Positions 41,222-50,572 of a stretch of DNA of 64,000 nt are shown here, in pieces. The stretch covers positions 1-64,000 of the forward strand of contig CAJWZE010000004.1 in NCBI GenBank assembly GCA_913049845.1, read 5' to 3'. The notes beneath the pieces were generated by a model. That model was not told where the DNA came from. It did not search any database and worked only from the letters and a program-made list of their open reading frames with translations. The stretch is from an uncultured Cryomorphaceae bacterium (GTDB lineage: Bacteria; Bacteroidota; Bacteroidia; Flavobacteriales; Schleiferiaceae). Made by a program: the position numbers and the translations under genes. Each line of letters starts with the position of its first letter. Positions within the stretch are counted from its first letter, which is position 1.

Positions 41222-43528
41222 TTAGAATTCCTCGTTGTAATTCACCCCGGTTTCTAGATCGGAAATGGCTGTATTACAATCTACATCGATGTCGAGCTTC
41301 CCTTGAGGACGCTCAAACGGATCTTTGCTGATCCCTAATGCTGGATTTGCATAGTTCTTCTTCATGTACACTCCCCAGATTGGTAGGGCAGCGGTAGCCC
41401 CTTGTCCGTAGTAGGTTCCCCAGCCTCCGCCAAAGTGTGCCGAACGGTCTTCACAGCCGGTCCACACGCCGGTAATTAAATTAGGGACAACACCCATAAA
41501 CCAACCGTCAGAGTTGTTCTGTGTGGTTCCGGTTTTTCCAGCTATCTCGTTGGTGAATTCGTACGGATATCCTGTCACAGCATTGTTGCGGTAGAATTTT
41601 TCTCCGTAGTTGTGGCGCAGGCGCTGACCGGTACCGTCTTCTGTTACACCCATTAAGAGTTTAAGTATGGCATAGGCATCTTTCTCACCCATCACTTGGC
41701 GTGTGACAGGGGTAAATTCTTCAAGTACAACTCCATTTTTATCTTCGATACGTGTGATCACAATCGGTGAAACATAGCGGCCTTTGTTGGCGAAGGTGGT
41801 GTAAGATCCAACCATTTCAAAGACACTGAGGTCGACTGTTCCCAATGCGATGGACGGCACCTCAGGAATATCCCCTGTGATACCCATCTTCCGCGCAAGT
41901 TTAATCACGGGTTTCGGACCTATTTGCTTCATCAGGAAGGTGGTTACTGTATTCATAGAGTTGGCCAATGCGTGCTTCAAGGATTTGGTTCCACCGTATT
42001 CGTCGTCGGAATTGGACGGGCACCAATCTTCCAATAGCCCATATTCTCCGCGCTCAATACAGATTTTAGCATTAGGCACTTCCATACAAGGGCTGTAATT
42101 CTTCTCGATAATTGCTGAGGCATAGACAAACGGCTTGAAGGTCGAGCCCACCTGACGCTTACCCTGCTTGACATGGTCGTATTTTAAGTACTGGTAGTCG
42201 TTTCCGCCGACCCATGCTTTTACATAACCGGTTTGCGGCTCCATAGACATCATTCCTACCTGGTACAATCCCTTGTAGTACATAATGCTGTCTCTTGGAC
42301 TCATTGTGGTATCGATGTCGCCGTTCCAGCTAAACACAGTCATCGGGATAGGCGTATTGAAGACCTGCTGGATGCTGTCAATCGAAGCACCGCGTTTTTT
42401 CATGCCGCGGTAACGTTGCGTGCGGCGCATAGCCTGGTCTACAATCTTATGAACGTTCCCTGTAGGGTCTTTATCGAAATAGAACGGACCGTATTTCCGA
42501 TCCTCCTTGATAATATCGAAGATACGCTGAAGGTTGCTCATATGCTCTTGCACGGATTCCTCAGCGTTGCGCTGCAGTATAGAATTGATTGTAGTATAAA
42601 TTTTCAGGCCACCCGTATACAGATCCAATTCATTTCCAGTTCGCTTCTCATAGTCTTTAATCCAATCTTTCATATAGCCGCGCAGGTACTCACGGAAATA
42701 CGGTGCAAGACCAGCCGTATGGCTCTGTGGTCGGAATTCTAGCTGTATAGGCAACCCCTTCAAGCTGTCTTTAGCTTCGACTGTCAACAACCCATTCTTG
42801 ACCATCTGTACAAAGACTTGGTCACGGCGTTGTTTTGCGCGCTCTGGATAGCGACGAGGGTTGTATAGCGAAGGGTTCTTGGCCATAGCTACCAATATCG
42901 CTGCTTCTTCTAGCCGAAGGTCAATAGGTTTCTTATTAAAGTATACTCGGGCTGCAGAGTTGATGCCAACAGCTTGGTAGAGGAAGTCAAATTCATTGAG
43001 GTACAAAGCGATAATTTCTTCTTTGGTGTACATTCTCTCAAGTTGTACTGCAATGATCCACTCACCCAATTTCTGTCCGATACGCTCCACAATATTTCGA
43101 GCAGGGTCGTTAAATTGCATCTTCGCCAACTGCTGGGTTAGCGTGGAACCACCTCCCTTTCGGCCGAGTCCAGAGAGTGCACGCGCTAAAGCGCGGGCAT
43201 CAATCCCGCTGTGCTCAAAGAAGCGTTCGTCTTCCGTAGCAACCAAGGCATTGATGAGGTTCGGAGAGATTTCGTCGTAGGTAACCGCAGTTCTGTTTTC
43301 GCGGAAAAAAGTTCCCAAAACTTCATTGTCCTCCGTAATGATTTCAGTGGCCAATTTGGTGTCGGGATTTGCAATTTGTTCGATCGAGGGTAATTTTCCA
43401 AAGGCACTCAAAGAGGTCAAATACAAGGCCAACGCCAACCCCCAAACAGGACCGGTTAAAATGACTAATGACCAAACAATCTGTTTGGTGTACTTGCGCT
43501 TTGCGCCGTCTTGGTTTTGTTTTACCAT
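41222..43528 (-). CDS. Class A penicillin-binding protein (PBP1A-like, bifunctional)
   Basis: A cell-wall synthase that polymerises and crosslinks peptidoglycan outside the inner membrane. After a short cytosolic tail and TM anchor (VILTGPVWGLALALYL), the glycosyltransferase domain has NALVATEDERFFEHSGIDARALARAL and KGGGSTLTQQLAKMQF. The transpeptidase domain has the active-site STFK in QVGSTFKPFVYASAI, the SMN motif in LANSMNTVTTFL and KTG in AGKTGTTQNNSDGWFMG. The length of 768 residues is typical for Bacteroidota PBP1A. In Flavobacteria ricT, gldH and a PBP gene are often neighbours; ricT and gldH are just beyond the PorZ-like gene here. Starts at ATG 43528. Confidence 0.94.
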   Translation of the reverse strand: MVKQNQDGAKRKYTKQIVWSLVILTGPVWGLALALYLTSLSAFGKLPSIEQIANPDTKLATEIITEDNEVLGTFFRENRTAVTYDEISPNLINALVATEDERFFEHSGIDARALARALSGLGRKGGGSTLTQQLAKMQFNDPARNIVERIGQKLGEWIIAVQLERMYTKEEIIALYLNEFDFLYQAVGINSAARVYFNKKPIDLRLEEAAILVAMAKNPSLYNPRRYPERAKQRRDQVFVQMVKNGLLTVEAKDSLKGLPIQLEFRPQSHTAGLAPYFREYLRGYMKDWIKDYEKRTGNELDLYTGGLKIYTTINSILQRNAEESVQEHMSNLQRIFDIIKEDRKYGPFYFDKDPTGNVHKIVDQAMRRTQRYRGMKKRGASIDSIQQVFNTPIPMTVFSWNGDIDTTMSPRDSIMYYKGLYQVGMMSMEPQTGYVKAWVGGNDYQYLKYDHVKQGKRQVGSTFKPFVYASAIIEKNYSPCMEVPNAKICIERGEYGLLEDWCPSNSDDEYGGTKSLKHALANSMNTVTTFLMKQIGPKPVIKLARKMGITGDIPEVPSIALGTVDLSVFEMVGSYTTFANKGRYVSPIVITRIEDKNGVVLEEFTPVTRQVMGEKDAYAILKLLMGVTEDGTGQRLRHNYGEKFYRNNAVTGYPYEFTNEIAGKTGTTQNNSDGWFMGVVPNLITGVWTGCEDRSAHFGGGWGTYYGQGATAALPIWGVYMKKNYANPALGISKDPFERPQGKLDIDVDCNTAISDLETGVNYNEEF

Positions 43529-43561
43529 AGTTCAAAAATAGCCTTTTGCTCCTCTGCTCTA

Positions 43562-46045
43562 TTAACGAACGATAAGAACTTTTCCTTGTGCCGTCACTGC
43601 TCCTAAATCGTCTGTAGCGTAGATGAGGTACACACCGGAGGCTACAGGATGACCGTTCAATTTTGTACCGTTCCACTGCGCTTGTCCACCGGCTGCCTGC
43701 ATATCGTTGACCAAAGCGCCACTTACATCTGTCACTTTGATCCTTGCATCTTCGCCGTTCCCTTGAATGAAAATAGGCCCTTCGTAGCCAGGACGAACAG
43801 GGTTAGGATAGATGTGCAGTTCCGGGTAATAGCCAGTATATCCCGGCGTGGCATCACCTCTGAAACCGATTAATCCGGCATCAGTGGAAATCAATACTTC
43901 GCCTGTTGTTGGATCAGTAGCGATGCTTAAAATGTTGTTGCTCAATAGCGGACTGTTTTCTGTGGTGAACTGATGTATGGTCTGCAAGCCGTCCGGACTG
44001 ACTAAGAATAAACCCGCTCCTCGACTACCGATCCACTTTTGATTGCCGCCATCCACATAAATAGCACTCACCGGATTTTCACCAAGGAGCTTCTGAATCA
44101 CACCTTCCTCTTCGAAAAGAATGGGCAGCGCGTCTCTGCTTCCCGTGCCGTCAAACAAATTTTCTGGGCTGTACAAAACGACTAAACCTTCATCTGTTCC
44201 TATCCAAAGCTCTCCGTCGTTGTCGAAGGCCATACTAAGTACTTTATCTGAGGGTAGATTACCATTTCCGACACCGGAACTTATCTGACGTTTGAGGCCC
44301 ACTCCGTTACTTTCGTAATAGCCGTACAGACCATTTGTCCTACTTTGAATAAACACCATACCGTATTTTGTAACTACGTCTTTCAAAGCCACCGCATCTG
44401 CCCCTGGACTTAAGCTGTAGGCACTAAAGTTGCCTTCCTCGTCAATGCTATATAGCGGAGTGCTTACTAGAGACTGCACACCCCAAAGCGTACCGTTTTC
44501 GTCGAAGACGATGCCGCCAGTGCGGAGGTCGCTGGCATTTCCACCAACCCCTTTTAATACTCCGCCAGTATTCGCAGTATTAAATAGGGCGACGGTGTCA
44601 GCAAACGAAGGGTCGCTAATGCCCTCGAGCTTTATGAGTCCACTACCCCAAGAGCTGAGATAAAGTTCACTAGCGCCGGTGCCTGATATTTTGAACGCGG
44701 CATCCACAATGTCTGTGGCGCTGTAGAGTTTTTCATAGCCTAGATTGGTCCAATCTTGGCTGGAATATACGCTAGCTCCATCGGCAACGAAGGTTTTGGT
44801 CCATAGATCGGTCAATGCTCCAGGCGCGAGGATCACACCGCCAAAGCTTTTGGGACCGCTTGGGTCCGCAGCATTAGAGAAGGTGAAGTTTCTCCCTTGG
44901 CCGTAGCTAATCACCTTGAATGAACGATCGCCGTAGGGAGAGGCAGGCAGGAATCTTTTAACCCTACTGCCGTCGCGTACGCGGATGAGTCCCGTTTTAA
45001 AGTTGCCGATATAGATGGAGCCGTCGGCTTCATTGTGCACTGCCGCGATTGGACGCAAAACACCCTGCGCAAAAAGGGCGCTTGATATGTTTAGGGAGTC
45101 GCCAAAGGTGTTTTTCGCGGTTGATTCACGTGCTAGTACATTGAATTCTCTGGTTATAATTAGCCAATTTTCTGTGGTGCTCAAATCTTGGATACTTTGT
45201 CCACCAACACCCGATTGATAAGGCGTGCTGTAGCCTTCTGCCGTCCATTGCCCGGCGGTGTTTTTTGCCAAGGCCAATAAATATGATCCAGAGGTAAAAT
45301 CGTCTACAGCATAGATGAAGCGGCCCTCAGCAGGGAAGTATGAGATGTGCTTCGGATCAAATTGGTCCATACCTAAACGGTAATCCGTCGTGCTCCATAC
45401 TGGTAACGTTTCTTTCAAATCTCCGACTAAAAGTTCAGTATTCATCGACGGAGAATACGCTACGGCCATACCTGCAGGGTCGATATCGAAAGAGTTTACC
45501 GCTATTGGGGAGAAATTATCACCAAGCAGAAGGGTACGACCGGCGAGGCGGGTGGCGATGTCAAATTCTACGATGCCGAAGTCGGTCGCGATATAGGCCT
45601 TTCCGCTATAAAAGGAGATGTCATTAATGCGCTTAAGTCCTGTATAAGAAGGAGTTTCTTCGATCGCTACGATAGAGGAGATACCCAAAGAGGTCCAGAT
45701 ATCTAAGCGCCCGTTGGCGTAGCCAACCCATACAGTGCCGGAGGCATCATCGGCCTTCAGTGCCGTGATATTTGAACCGGTCAATCCATTAATACGCGAA
45801 TAGCGAGAGATTTCGTCCGAATTAGAATTGACCACTAATAAATTATTCGAGGATGCGGCGAAAACATAGTCGTCTAGTGCCACGGTATGGTTGAAGGTGT
45901 TGTACGGCAGGTGATCGACCCAGAAATCAAAGCGTTCGGCACCGGCTATTACATCCTTATCCTGAGCATATAAGGACGCCAAGGGCAGGCAAACACTTAG
46001 GATTGATATCGGTATGATAAAAAATAACCGGAGCTGTCTGTACAT
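43562..46045 (-). CDS. porZ: PorZ-like T9SS component: two-propeller protein with type A sorting tail
   Basis: This 827-residue secreted protein resembles PorZ, a surface part of the T9SS attachment complex. The signal peptide ends LYAQD. The PorZ-like start is FDFWVDHLPYNTFNHTVALDDYVFAAS, followed by propeller blades with W-x-G and I-x-T-x-x-G-I motifs (VWVGYANGRLDIW, KAYIATDFGIVEFD, LWIGTDEGLVVLY, QKWIGSRGAGLFLVS). The C-terminal tail LHIYPNPVRPGYEGPIFIQG... VYLIYATDDLGA is a type A signal. A two-component regulator propeller architecture is shared by PorZ and some sensor kinases, but no kinase domain is present. Confidence in the exact name is moderate. Confidence 0.78.
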   Translation of the reverse strand: MYRQLRLFFIIPISILSVCLPLASLYAQDKDVIAGAERFDFWVDHLPYNTFNHTVALDDYVFAASSNNLLVVNSNSDEISRYSRINGLTGSNITALKADDASGTVWVGYANGRLDIWTSLGISSIVAIEETPSYTGLKRINDISFYSGKAYIATDFGIVEFDIATRLAGRTLLLGDNFSPIAVNSFDIDPAGMAVAYSPSMNTELLVGDLKETLPVWSTTDYRLGMDQFDPKHISYFPAEGRFIYAVDDFTSGSYLLALAKNTAGQWTAEGYSTPYQSGVGGQSIQDLSTTENWLIITREFNVLARESTAKNTFGDSLNISSALFAQGVLRPIAAVHNEADGSIYIGNFKTGLIRVRDGSRVKRFLPASPYGDRSFKVISYGQGRNFTFSNAADPSGPKSFGGVILAPGALTDLWTKTFVADGASVYSSQDWTNLGYEKLYSATDIVDAAFKISGTGASELYLSSWGSGLIKLEGISDPSFADTVALFNTANTGGVLKGVGGNASDLRTGGIVFDENGTLWGVQSLVSTPLYSIDEEGNFSAYSLSPGADAVALKDVVTKYGMVFIQSRTNGLYGYYESNGVGLKRQISSGVGNGNLPSDKVLSMAFDNDGELWIGTDEGLVVLYSPENLFDGTGSRDALPILFEEEGVIQKLLGENPVSAIYVDGGNQKWIGSRGAGLFLVSPDGLQTIHQFTTENSPLLSNNILSIATDPTTGEVLISTDAGLIGFRGDATPGYTGYYPELHIYPNPVRPGYEGPIFIQGNGEDARIKVTDVSGALVNDMQAAGGQAQWNGTKLNGHPVASGVYLIYATDDLGAVTAQGKVLIVR

Positions 46046-46119
46046 ACGTTCAATTTACGACCTTAGTAAAGGAATAAACGTATAGAATTGTACGTTTATG
46101 ATGTAAAATAATAACGACC

Positions 46120-47310
46120 ATGGCGTGCAGTAATTGTAGTAGCGGTGGTAGCGTTCCTAAAGGCTGTAAAAGTAACGGCTCGTGTGGAACTGGAGGATGC
46201 AACAAATTGCCAGTCTTTGATTGGCTTTCAAATATGAAACTTCCCTCAACTCTGAAACCATTTGATTGGGTTGAGGTCAGATTTAAGAACGGGCGCAAGG
46301 AATTTTACCATAATGCGAACCAATTAACACTCCAGGTCGGAGATGCAGTGGCGGTCGAAGCCCACTCCGGACATGATTTAGGCAACGTTTCCATCGCCGG
46401 GGAGCTGGTAAAGCTCCAAATGAGTAAGAAAAAATTCAATTATGAGAAGCAGGAACACCGTGTGAAGGTGTATCGCCATGCTTCTGAGAAAGATCTCGAA
46501 AAATGGGCAGAAGTCCGTGCTTTGGAGAAAGATACTATGATGCGCAGCCGCGAGGTAGCGCTGAGATTGGGTCTGAAAATGAAGATTTCCGATGTAGAAT
46601 ACCAAGGGGACGGGACCAAGGCCATCTTCTACTATACGGCAGACGAACGTGTTGATTTCCGTCAATTGATTCGTGAGCTCGCGCAGCTCTTCGGCATTCG
46701 CATTGAAATGAAACAAATTGGCGCGCGTCAAGAGGCACAGCGTCTGGGTGGTATAGGTTCTTGTGGACGCGAACTTTGTTGTTCTACCTGGCTTTCAGAT
46801 TTCCGTAGTGTAAATACATCAGCAGCGCGCTACCAGCAACTGAGCTTGAATCCTCAGAAATTGGCCGGACAGTGTGGCAAATTGAAGTGTTGTTTGAACT
46901 ACGAATTGGACAGCTACATGGAGGCTGTGAAGCGCTTCCCATCGCCGAACAAGAAGCTCAAGCTCAAGGGAGGTGTCGCATTCTTCCAAAAGATGGACAT
47001 CTTTAAAGAGATGTTGTGGTACGCCACGAATACTAATCCAAACGATTGGGTGCCGTTAAAGCTGGACCAAGTCAATGAAATACTTGAAGCCAACGATAAC
47101 GGTGAGTTTCCAGTGGATTTGGGAGAGTTTCGCTTCGAAGAAGTGAAGGCTGCAAAAGCTTCCGGTTTGGAGGTGGCGGACTTTGTGGGCGGTAATGCAG
47201 AAGATAGTATTACACGTTTTGACCAACCGAAAAAGCGGCGTGGCCGAGGCAACAACCGTAACCGCAACCGTAACAGGAATAAAAAGTTAGGCGATACTCC
47301 TAAGAAATAA
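46120..47310 (+). CDS. ricT: RicT/PSP1 domain protein (YaaT family)
   Basis: The 396-residue protein starts with a cysteine-rich stretch (MACSNCSSGGSVPKGCKSNGSC), then a PSP1/YaaT domain with EKDLEKWAEVRALEKDTMM and RQLIRELAQLFGIRIEMKQIGARQEAQ. The conserved cysteine motifs GSCGRELCCSTWLSDF and QCGKLKCCLNYELDSY would bind an Fe-S cluster in the RicT/RicA/RicF type complex. The C-terminal Lys/Arg/Asn tail (RGRGNNRNRNRNRNKK) is basic and probably disordered. In Bacteroidota it is commonly next to gldH, as here, with a TAATG stop/start overlap. Exact role in this phylum is not known. Confidence 0.87.
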   Translation: MACSNCSSGGSVPKGCKSNGSCGTGGCNKLPVFDWLSNMKLPSTLKPFDWVEVRFKNGRKEFYHNANQLTLQVGDAVAVEAHSGHDLGNVSIAGELVKLQMSKKKFNYEKQEHRVKVYRHASEKDLEKWAEVRALEKDTMMRSREVALRLGLKMKISDVEYQGDGTKAIFYYTADERVDFRQLIRELAQLFGIRIEMKQIGARQEAQRLGGIGSCGRELCCSTWLSDFRSVNTSAARYQQLSLNPQKLAGQCGKLKCCLNYELDSYMEAVKRFPSPNKKLKLKGGVAFFQKMDIFKEMLWYATNTNPNDWVPLKLDQVNEILEANDNGEFPVDLGEFRFEEVKAAKASGLEVADFVGGNAEDSITRFDQPKKRRGRGNNRNRNRNRNKKLGDTPKK

Positions 47311-47780
47311 TGCAAAAGCTGTTACCTTTTTTGATTGTATTTCTTTTGGCCTCTTGTGGAAAGAATGTGGTGCTGGACCAATTGCACAGCTTTGAGGGGA
47401 GTACTTGGTATATGGATTCTGTCGTAACTGTAGTTTGGGAGCCTAAGCAATCGGATGACCCTGTTTTCATGAGCATGTACATCCGTCATTCTACAGATTA
47501 TCCGTACAACAATCTCTTCCTATTTAGAAGTATTGAAAGCACCCAAGGGGTAGAGTATACGGACACGGTGAATGTGGCACTTGCCGACCCTCTAGGAGTG
47601 TGGAACGGTACGGGGATGAGCAATGTGAAGACGTTAGAAATTCCAATAGGTCAGGGAGCCGTACGCTTTCGTGAAGACGAGCGCTACACCCTGAAAATCA
47701 CTCAGGGCATGCGCGATACCGTTCTGTACGGCATTCAAAATGTCGGGGTCCGCTTCGAGCAGATCAAATCAACCGATTAG
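47310..47780 (+). CDS. gldH: Gliding motility lipoprotein GldH
   Basis: This 156-residue lipoprotein (MQKLLPFLIVFLLASC) has the GldH pattern: VLDQLHSFEGSTWYMDSV, YIRHSTDYPYNNLFLFRSIE, DTVNVALADPLGVWNGTGMSN and a Y-x-L-x-I-x-Q-x-M strand near the end. GldH is required for gliding and T9SS function in Flavobacterium and is anchored to a membrane from the periplasm. Its start overlaps the ricT stop (TAATG), indicating cotranscription. It ends 4 nt before the stop of the convergent FAD/Fe-S gene. With SprB-like adhesin, SprF and PorZ-like genes in the window, this supports a T9SS-positive, possibly gliding organism. Confidence 0.9.
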   Translation: MQKLLPFLIVFLLASCGKNVVLDQLHSFEGSTWYMDSVVTVVWEPKQSDDPVFMSMYIRHSTDYPYNNLFLFRSIESTQGVEYTDTVNVALADPLGVWNGTGMSNVKTLEIPIGQGAVRFREDERYTLKITQGMRDTVLYGIQNVGVRFEQIKSTD

Positions 47781-47784
47781 TGTT

Positions 47785-50568
47785 CTAAAACCTTTTTAAT
47801 TGTGCCCATAATGTATCAATGAGGTGTTCTGCCTTTCGTTCACTGAAATCTGCAATTTGATGACGGCAAGATGTTCCTGTAGCTACAATGACCTCACCTT
47901 GAAAAGCTTCAATTTTTGGAAGCAGGACTAATTCTGCCATCTTTCTACTCATTGCATAATTCTCGGCTTTCATCCCATACGACCCTGCCATACCACAGCA
48001 ACTGCTCTTCACGCGGTCAACTTTGGCGCCCAACAACACTTGAAGTACATAGGCGGTATCTCCAGCGCTTTCCAAACTCTTTTGGTGGCAGTGTACATGC
48101 AACAAGATCTCTTCTTCGTAAGACTCAAAAGAAGCCTTGGCATTCTTTAATTTCGGCAACTCATCCGCCAAAAATTTATCGACTGTAGCAATCCTTTTGC
48201 TTTGAATCCAATCTTTTTCCCCTGGCAATAATCGCCCATACTCGTCTACAGCGCTCAACACAGCACTTGCTTCCAATCCTATAATAGGCGCATATTTTAA
48301 GACTGTGCAAGCTGCACGCAAGTTTTTAATCGTCGTCTTCGCGAGTTCCTTAGCTTCCGGCAAAAACCCCCCGCTTATTGCAGCTCGTCCACTCGGGCTG
48401 CACACCACCGCGGGTGCATAGCCAAGCGCTACCAACACATCACAAGCTTTAACCACTAGGAGCGCGTCGTTGGCCTGGGTAAATTCATCCACCCACAAGA
48501 TTACGGCGTGCTCGTGGCCTGCAGCACTTTCTACGGAACAGGATTTTTCACAGGCCTTAATGTAGGCAGGAGTCACGAGTCCTGGAATAGAGCGCTCTGG
48601 GTGAATACCCATCAATCGCTTAGTCACTCCGGATTTCAAAATGGGATTGAGAAAACGCCACAGTCCTTGATAGCTTAAGCTCTTATGGAAGTTGGCAAAG
48701 GCGCGGTCTGCAAACCCTCGCTTCGATGGGTTTTGATAGAGGTATTCAGATTTCATTGCGGCCATATCGACTCCGGAAGGACATTCCTTTGTACAGCCTT
48801 TACAGCCGACACAATGCTGCATAGCTTCGGCTAGTTCGGGCGCTTTAAACCCACGGATGTTTTGCTCTGTCAATACACTGCGAAGTACGTTGGCGCGCCC
48901 TCGGGTGCTATCCCATTCATCCCTTGAGGCCATGTACGAAGGACACATCAGGGCACCAGTGAAAGGTAATCTGCGGCAATCACCAGATCCATTACACTTT
49001 TCGACAGCTCTTAAAAATCCTCCTTCCTCGCTAAACGGAAATTGGGTATCAAGTGAAGGCTCCTCGCGGTCGACTTCATAGCGCAAATCTTCGTTCATAG
49101 GCTTGGCGCCTACAATCTTGCCTGGGTTCAATCTGTTCTCTGGATCCCAAGCTTTCTTGAAGCTTTCCATCCAAGGATACACCTCTGGGCCATAAAATTC
49201 TTTGATAAATCCTGCACGAACCCGACCATCTCCGTGTTCCCCGGATAAAGAGCCACCGTATTTTTTGACCAATTTTGCGCTGGCCTTGCTAATATCATAA
49301 AGTAATTGGACTCCCTTGGAAGTCTTCAAATTTAAAATGGGTCTTAGGTGCAATTCCCCGGCGCCCGCGTGGGCGTAGTATACACTGTCTTGGCCGAAGC
49401 CTTGCATCAATACATCAAACTCGCGTATATAATCCTGGAGCACATCTAAGCGCACAGCGGTATCTTCAACACAAGCTATGGGTTTTGCGTCGCCTGGCAT
49501 GTTGGAGAGCAATCCCAACCCTGCGGCACGGAGTTTCCAAACTTTGCTGGTGTCGTCGCCAAAGAGCTCGGCTCTAGCATAGCTGCTCTCGCATTGCAGG
49601 GTGGCTAAATTGGCCCTTAACTCTTCTTCAGAACGACCGCGAACTTCCACCAAAAGTATGGCAGCGGGGTCGCCTTCGACGAAATCGCGGTAGCTTGAAT
49701 ATTCTTTGCTCTCACGCGTACATTCCAGGATGATACGGTCTATGAGTTCGAGTTGATAGGGCTTGCAGGCCATCAACTTAGGCACGGCGCCCATAGTTTC
49801 GTCTATGCTGCGGTAGTGCAAAGCGGCTACAGCGACACAATCAGGCGGTAGAGGATCCAAGGCCACTCGGATCTTAGTTGTAATTCCCAAGGTACCTTCT
49901 GAACCGCACATAACCTGCAGTAGAGCGTCCGCATTTGGGCCAATCAAATCGATAGCATATCCTGTATTTCTTCTGTGGATACTCGAGTCGGGAAAATGTC
50001 TCTTCAGGTTATGAGTGGACCAAGCAGATGACCATAGTGCCAGCCATTGCTCAACAGCTTCCGGTATTTCACGCAGCCCATCTGAATTTATATCGCCCAT
50101 AGCACGTAATACCCCATCTGCGGAGACCATCTCAAGGCCCAGCAATTTTTCGCGCGTGGTCCCGTAGGAAATAGAGGTAGAGCCCGAGCTGTTATTGCCC
50201 ACCATTCCACCGATCATACAGCGGTTCGAGGTAGAGGTATTTGGGCCGAAAAACAGTCCGTATTCTTTTAGGTGGTGGTTGAGTTCGTCGCGGACGACAC
50301 CAGGTTGAACCTCTGCCCAGCACTCCTCCAGGTTGATTTGGAGAATGGCGTTCATCTGCCTTCCGGTATCTAGTACGGTACCATCGCCTACGACTTGGCC
50401 GGCGAGGGAGGTTCCTGCGGCGCGCGCGATTATTGGTTTGTAGGATTTAACGAGAGCGACTACCTCTTCTGCTGAGATGGGAAAAGCAACGTTCTGTGGT
50501 GTTTCCTGGTAAATGGAAGCGTCCTGCGCATAAGCCCGCTTTAGTAGTTCGTTGCTAGGTTTGGTCAT
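47785..50568 (-). CDS. FAD- and Fe-S-binding oxidoreductase (D-lactate/glycolate dehydrogenase type)
   Basis: This 927-residue fusion joins a GlcD-like FAD subunit with a GlpC-like Fe-S subunit. The N-terminal FAD_binding_4 domain has PIIARAAGTSLAGQVVGDGTVLDT and NRCMIGGMVGNNSSGSTSI. The FAD-oxidase C-terminal domain covers about 250-520 (HAGAGELHLRPIL, SGEHGDGRVRAGFI). Then come two Fe-S-type cysteine sets (CNGSGDCRRLPFTGALMCPS; CVGCKGCTKECPSGVD). CCG-type motifs (LHVHCHQKS, KSSCCGMAGSYG) end the protein. Such enzymes oxidise 2-hydroxy acids such as D-lactate at the membrane and pass electrons to quinone. It is last in the leftward run, 4 nt after paaH. Confidence 0.88.
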   Translation of the reverse strand: MTKPSNELLKRAYAQDASIYQETPQNVAFPISAEEVVALVKSYKPIIARAAGTSLAGQVVGDGTVLDTGRQMNAILQINLEECWAEVQPGVVRDELNHHLKEYGLFFGPNTSTSNRCMIGGMVGNNSSGSTSISYGTTREKLLGLEMVSADGVLRAMGDINSDGLREIPEAVEQWLALWSSAWSTHNLKRHFPDSSIHRRNTGYAIDLIGPNADALLQVMCGSEGTLGITTKIRVALDPLPPDCVAVAALHYRSIDETMGAVPKLMACKPYQLELIDRIILECTRESKEYSSYRDFVEGDPAAILLVEVRGRSEEELRANLATLQCESSYARAELFGDDTSKVWKLRAAGLGLLSNMPGDAKPIACVEDTAVRLDVLQDYIREFDVLMQGFGQDSVYYAHAGAGELHLRPILNLKTSKGVQLLYDISKASAKLVKKYGGSLSGEHGDGRVRAGFIKEFYGPEVYPWMESFKKAWDPENRLNPGKIVGAKPMNEDLRYEVDREEPSLDTQFPFSEEGGFLRAVEKCNGSGDCRRLPFTGALMCPSYMASRDEWDSTRGRANVLRSVLTEQNIRGFKAPELAEAMQHCVGCKGCTKECPSGVDMAAMKSEYLYQNPSKRGFADRAFANFHKSLSYQGLWRFLNPILKSGVTKRLMGIHPERSIPGLVTPAYIKACEKSCSVESAAGHEHAVILWVDEFTQANDALLVVKACDVLVALGYAPAVVCSPSGRAAISGGFLPEAKELAKTTIKNLRAACTVLKYAPIIGLEASAVLSAVDEYGRLLPGEKDWIQSKRIATVDKFLADELPKLKNAKASFESYEEEILLHVHCHQKSLESAGDTAYVLQVLLGAKVDRVKSSCCGMAGSYGMKAENYAMSRKMAELVLLPKIEAFQGEVIVATGTSCRHQIADFSERKAEHLIDTLWAQLKRF

Positions 50569-50572
50569 GGTG

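Noticed and set aside
42233-42742. 169-residue plus ORF inside the PBP1A gene
   Set aside because: Antisense shadow of a well-supported bifunctional PBP.
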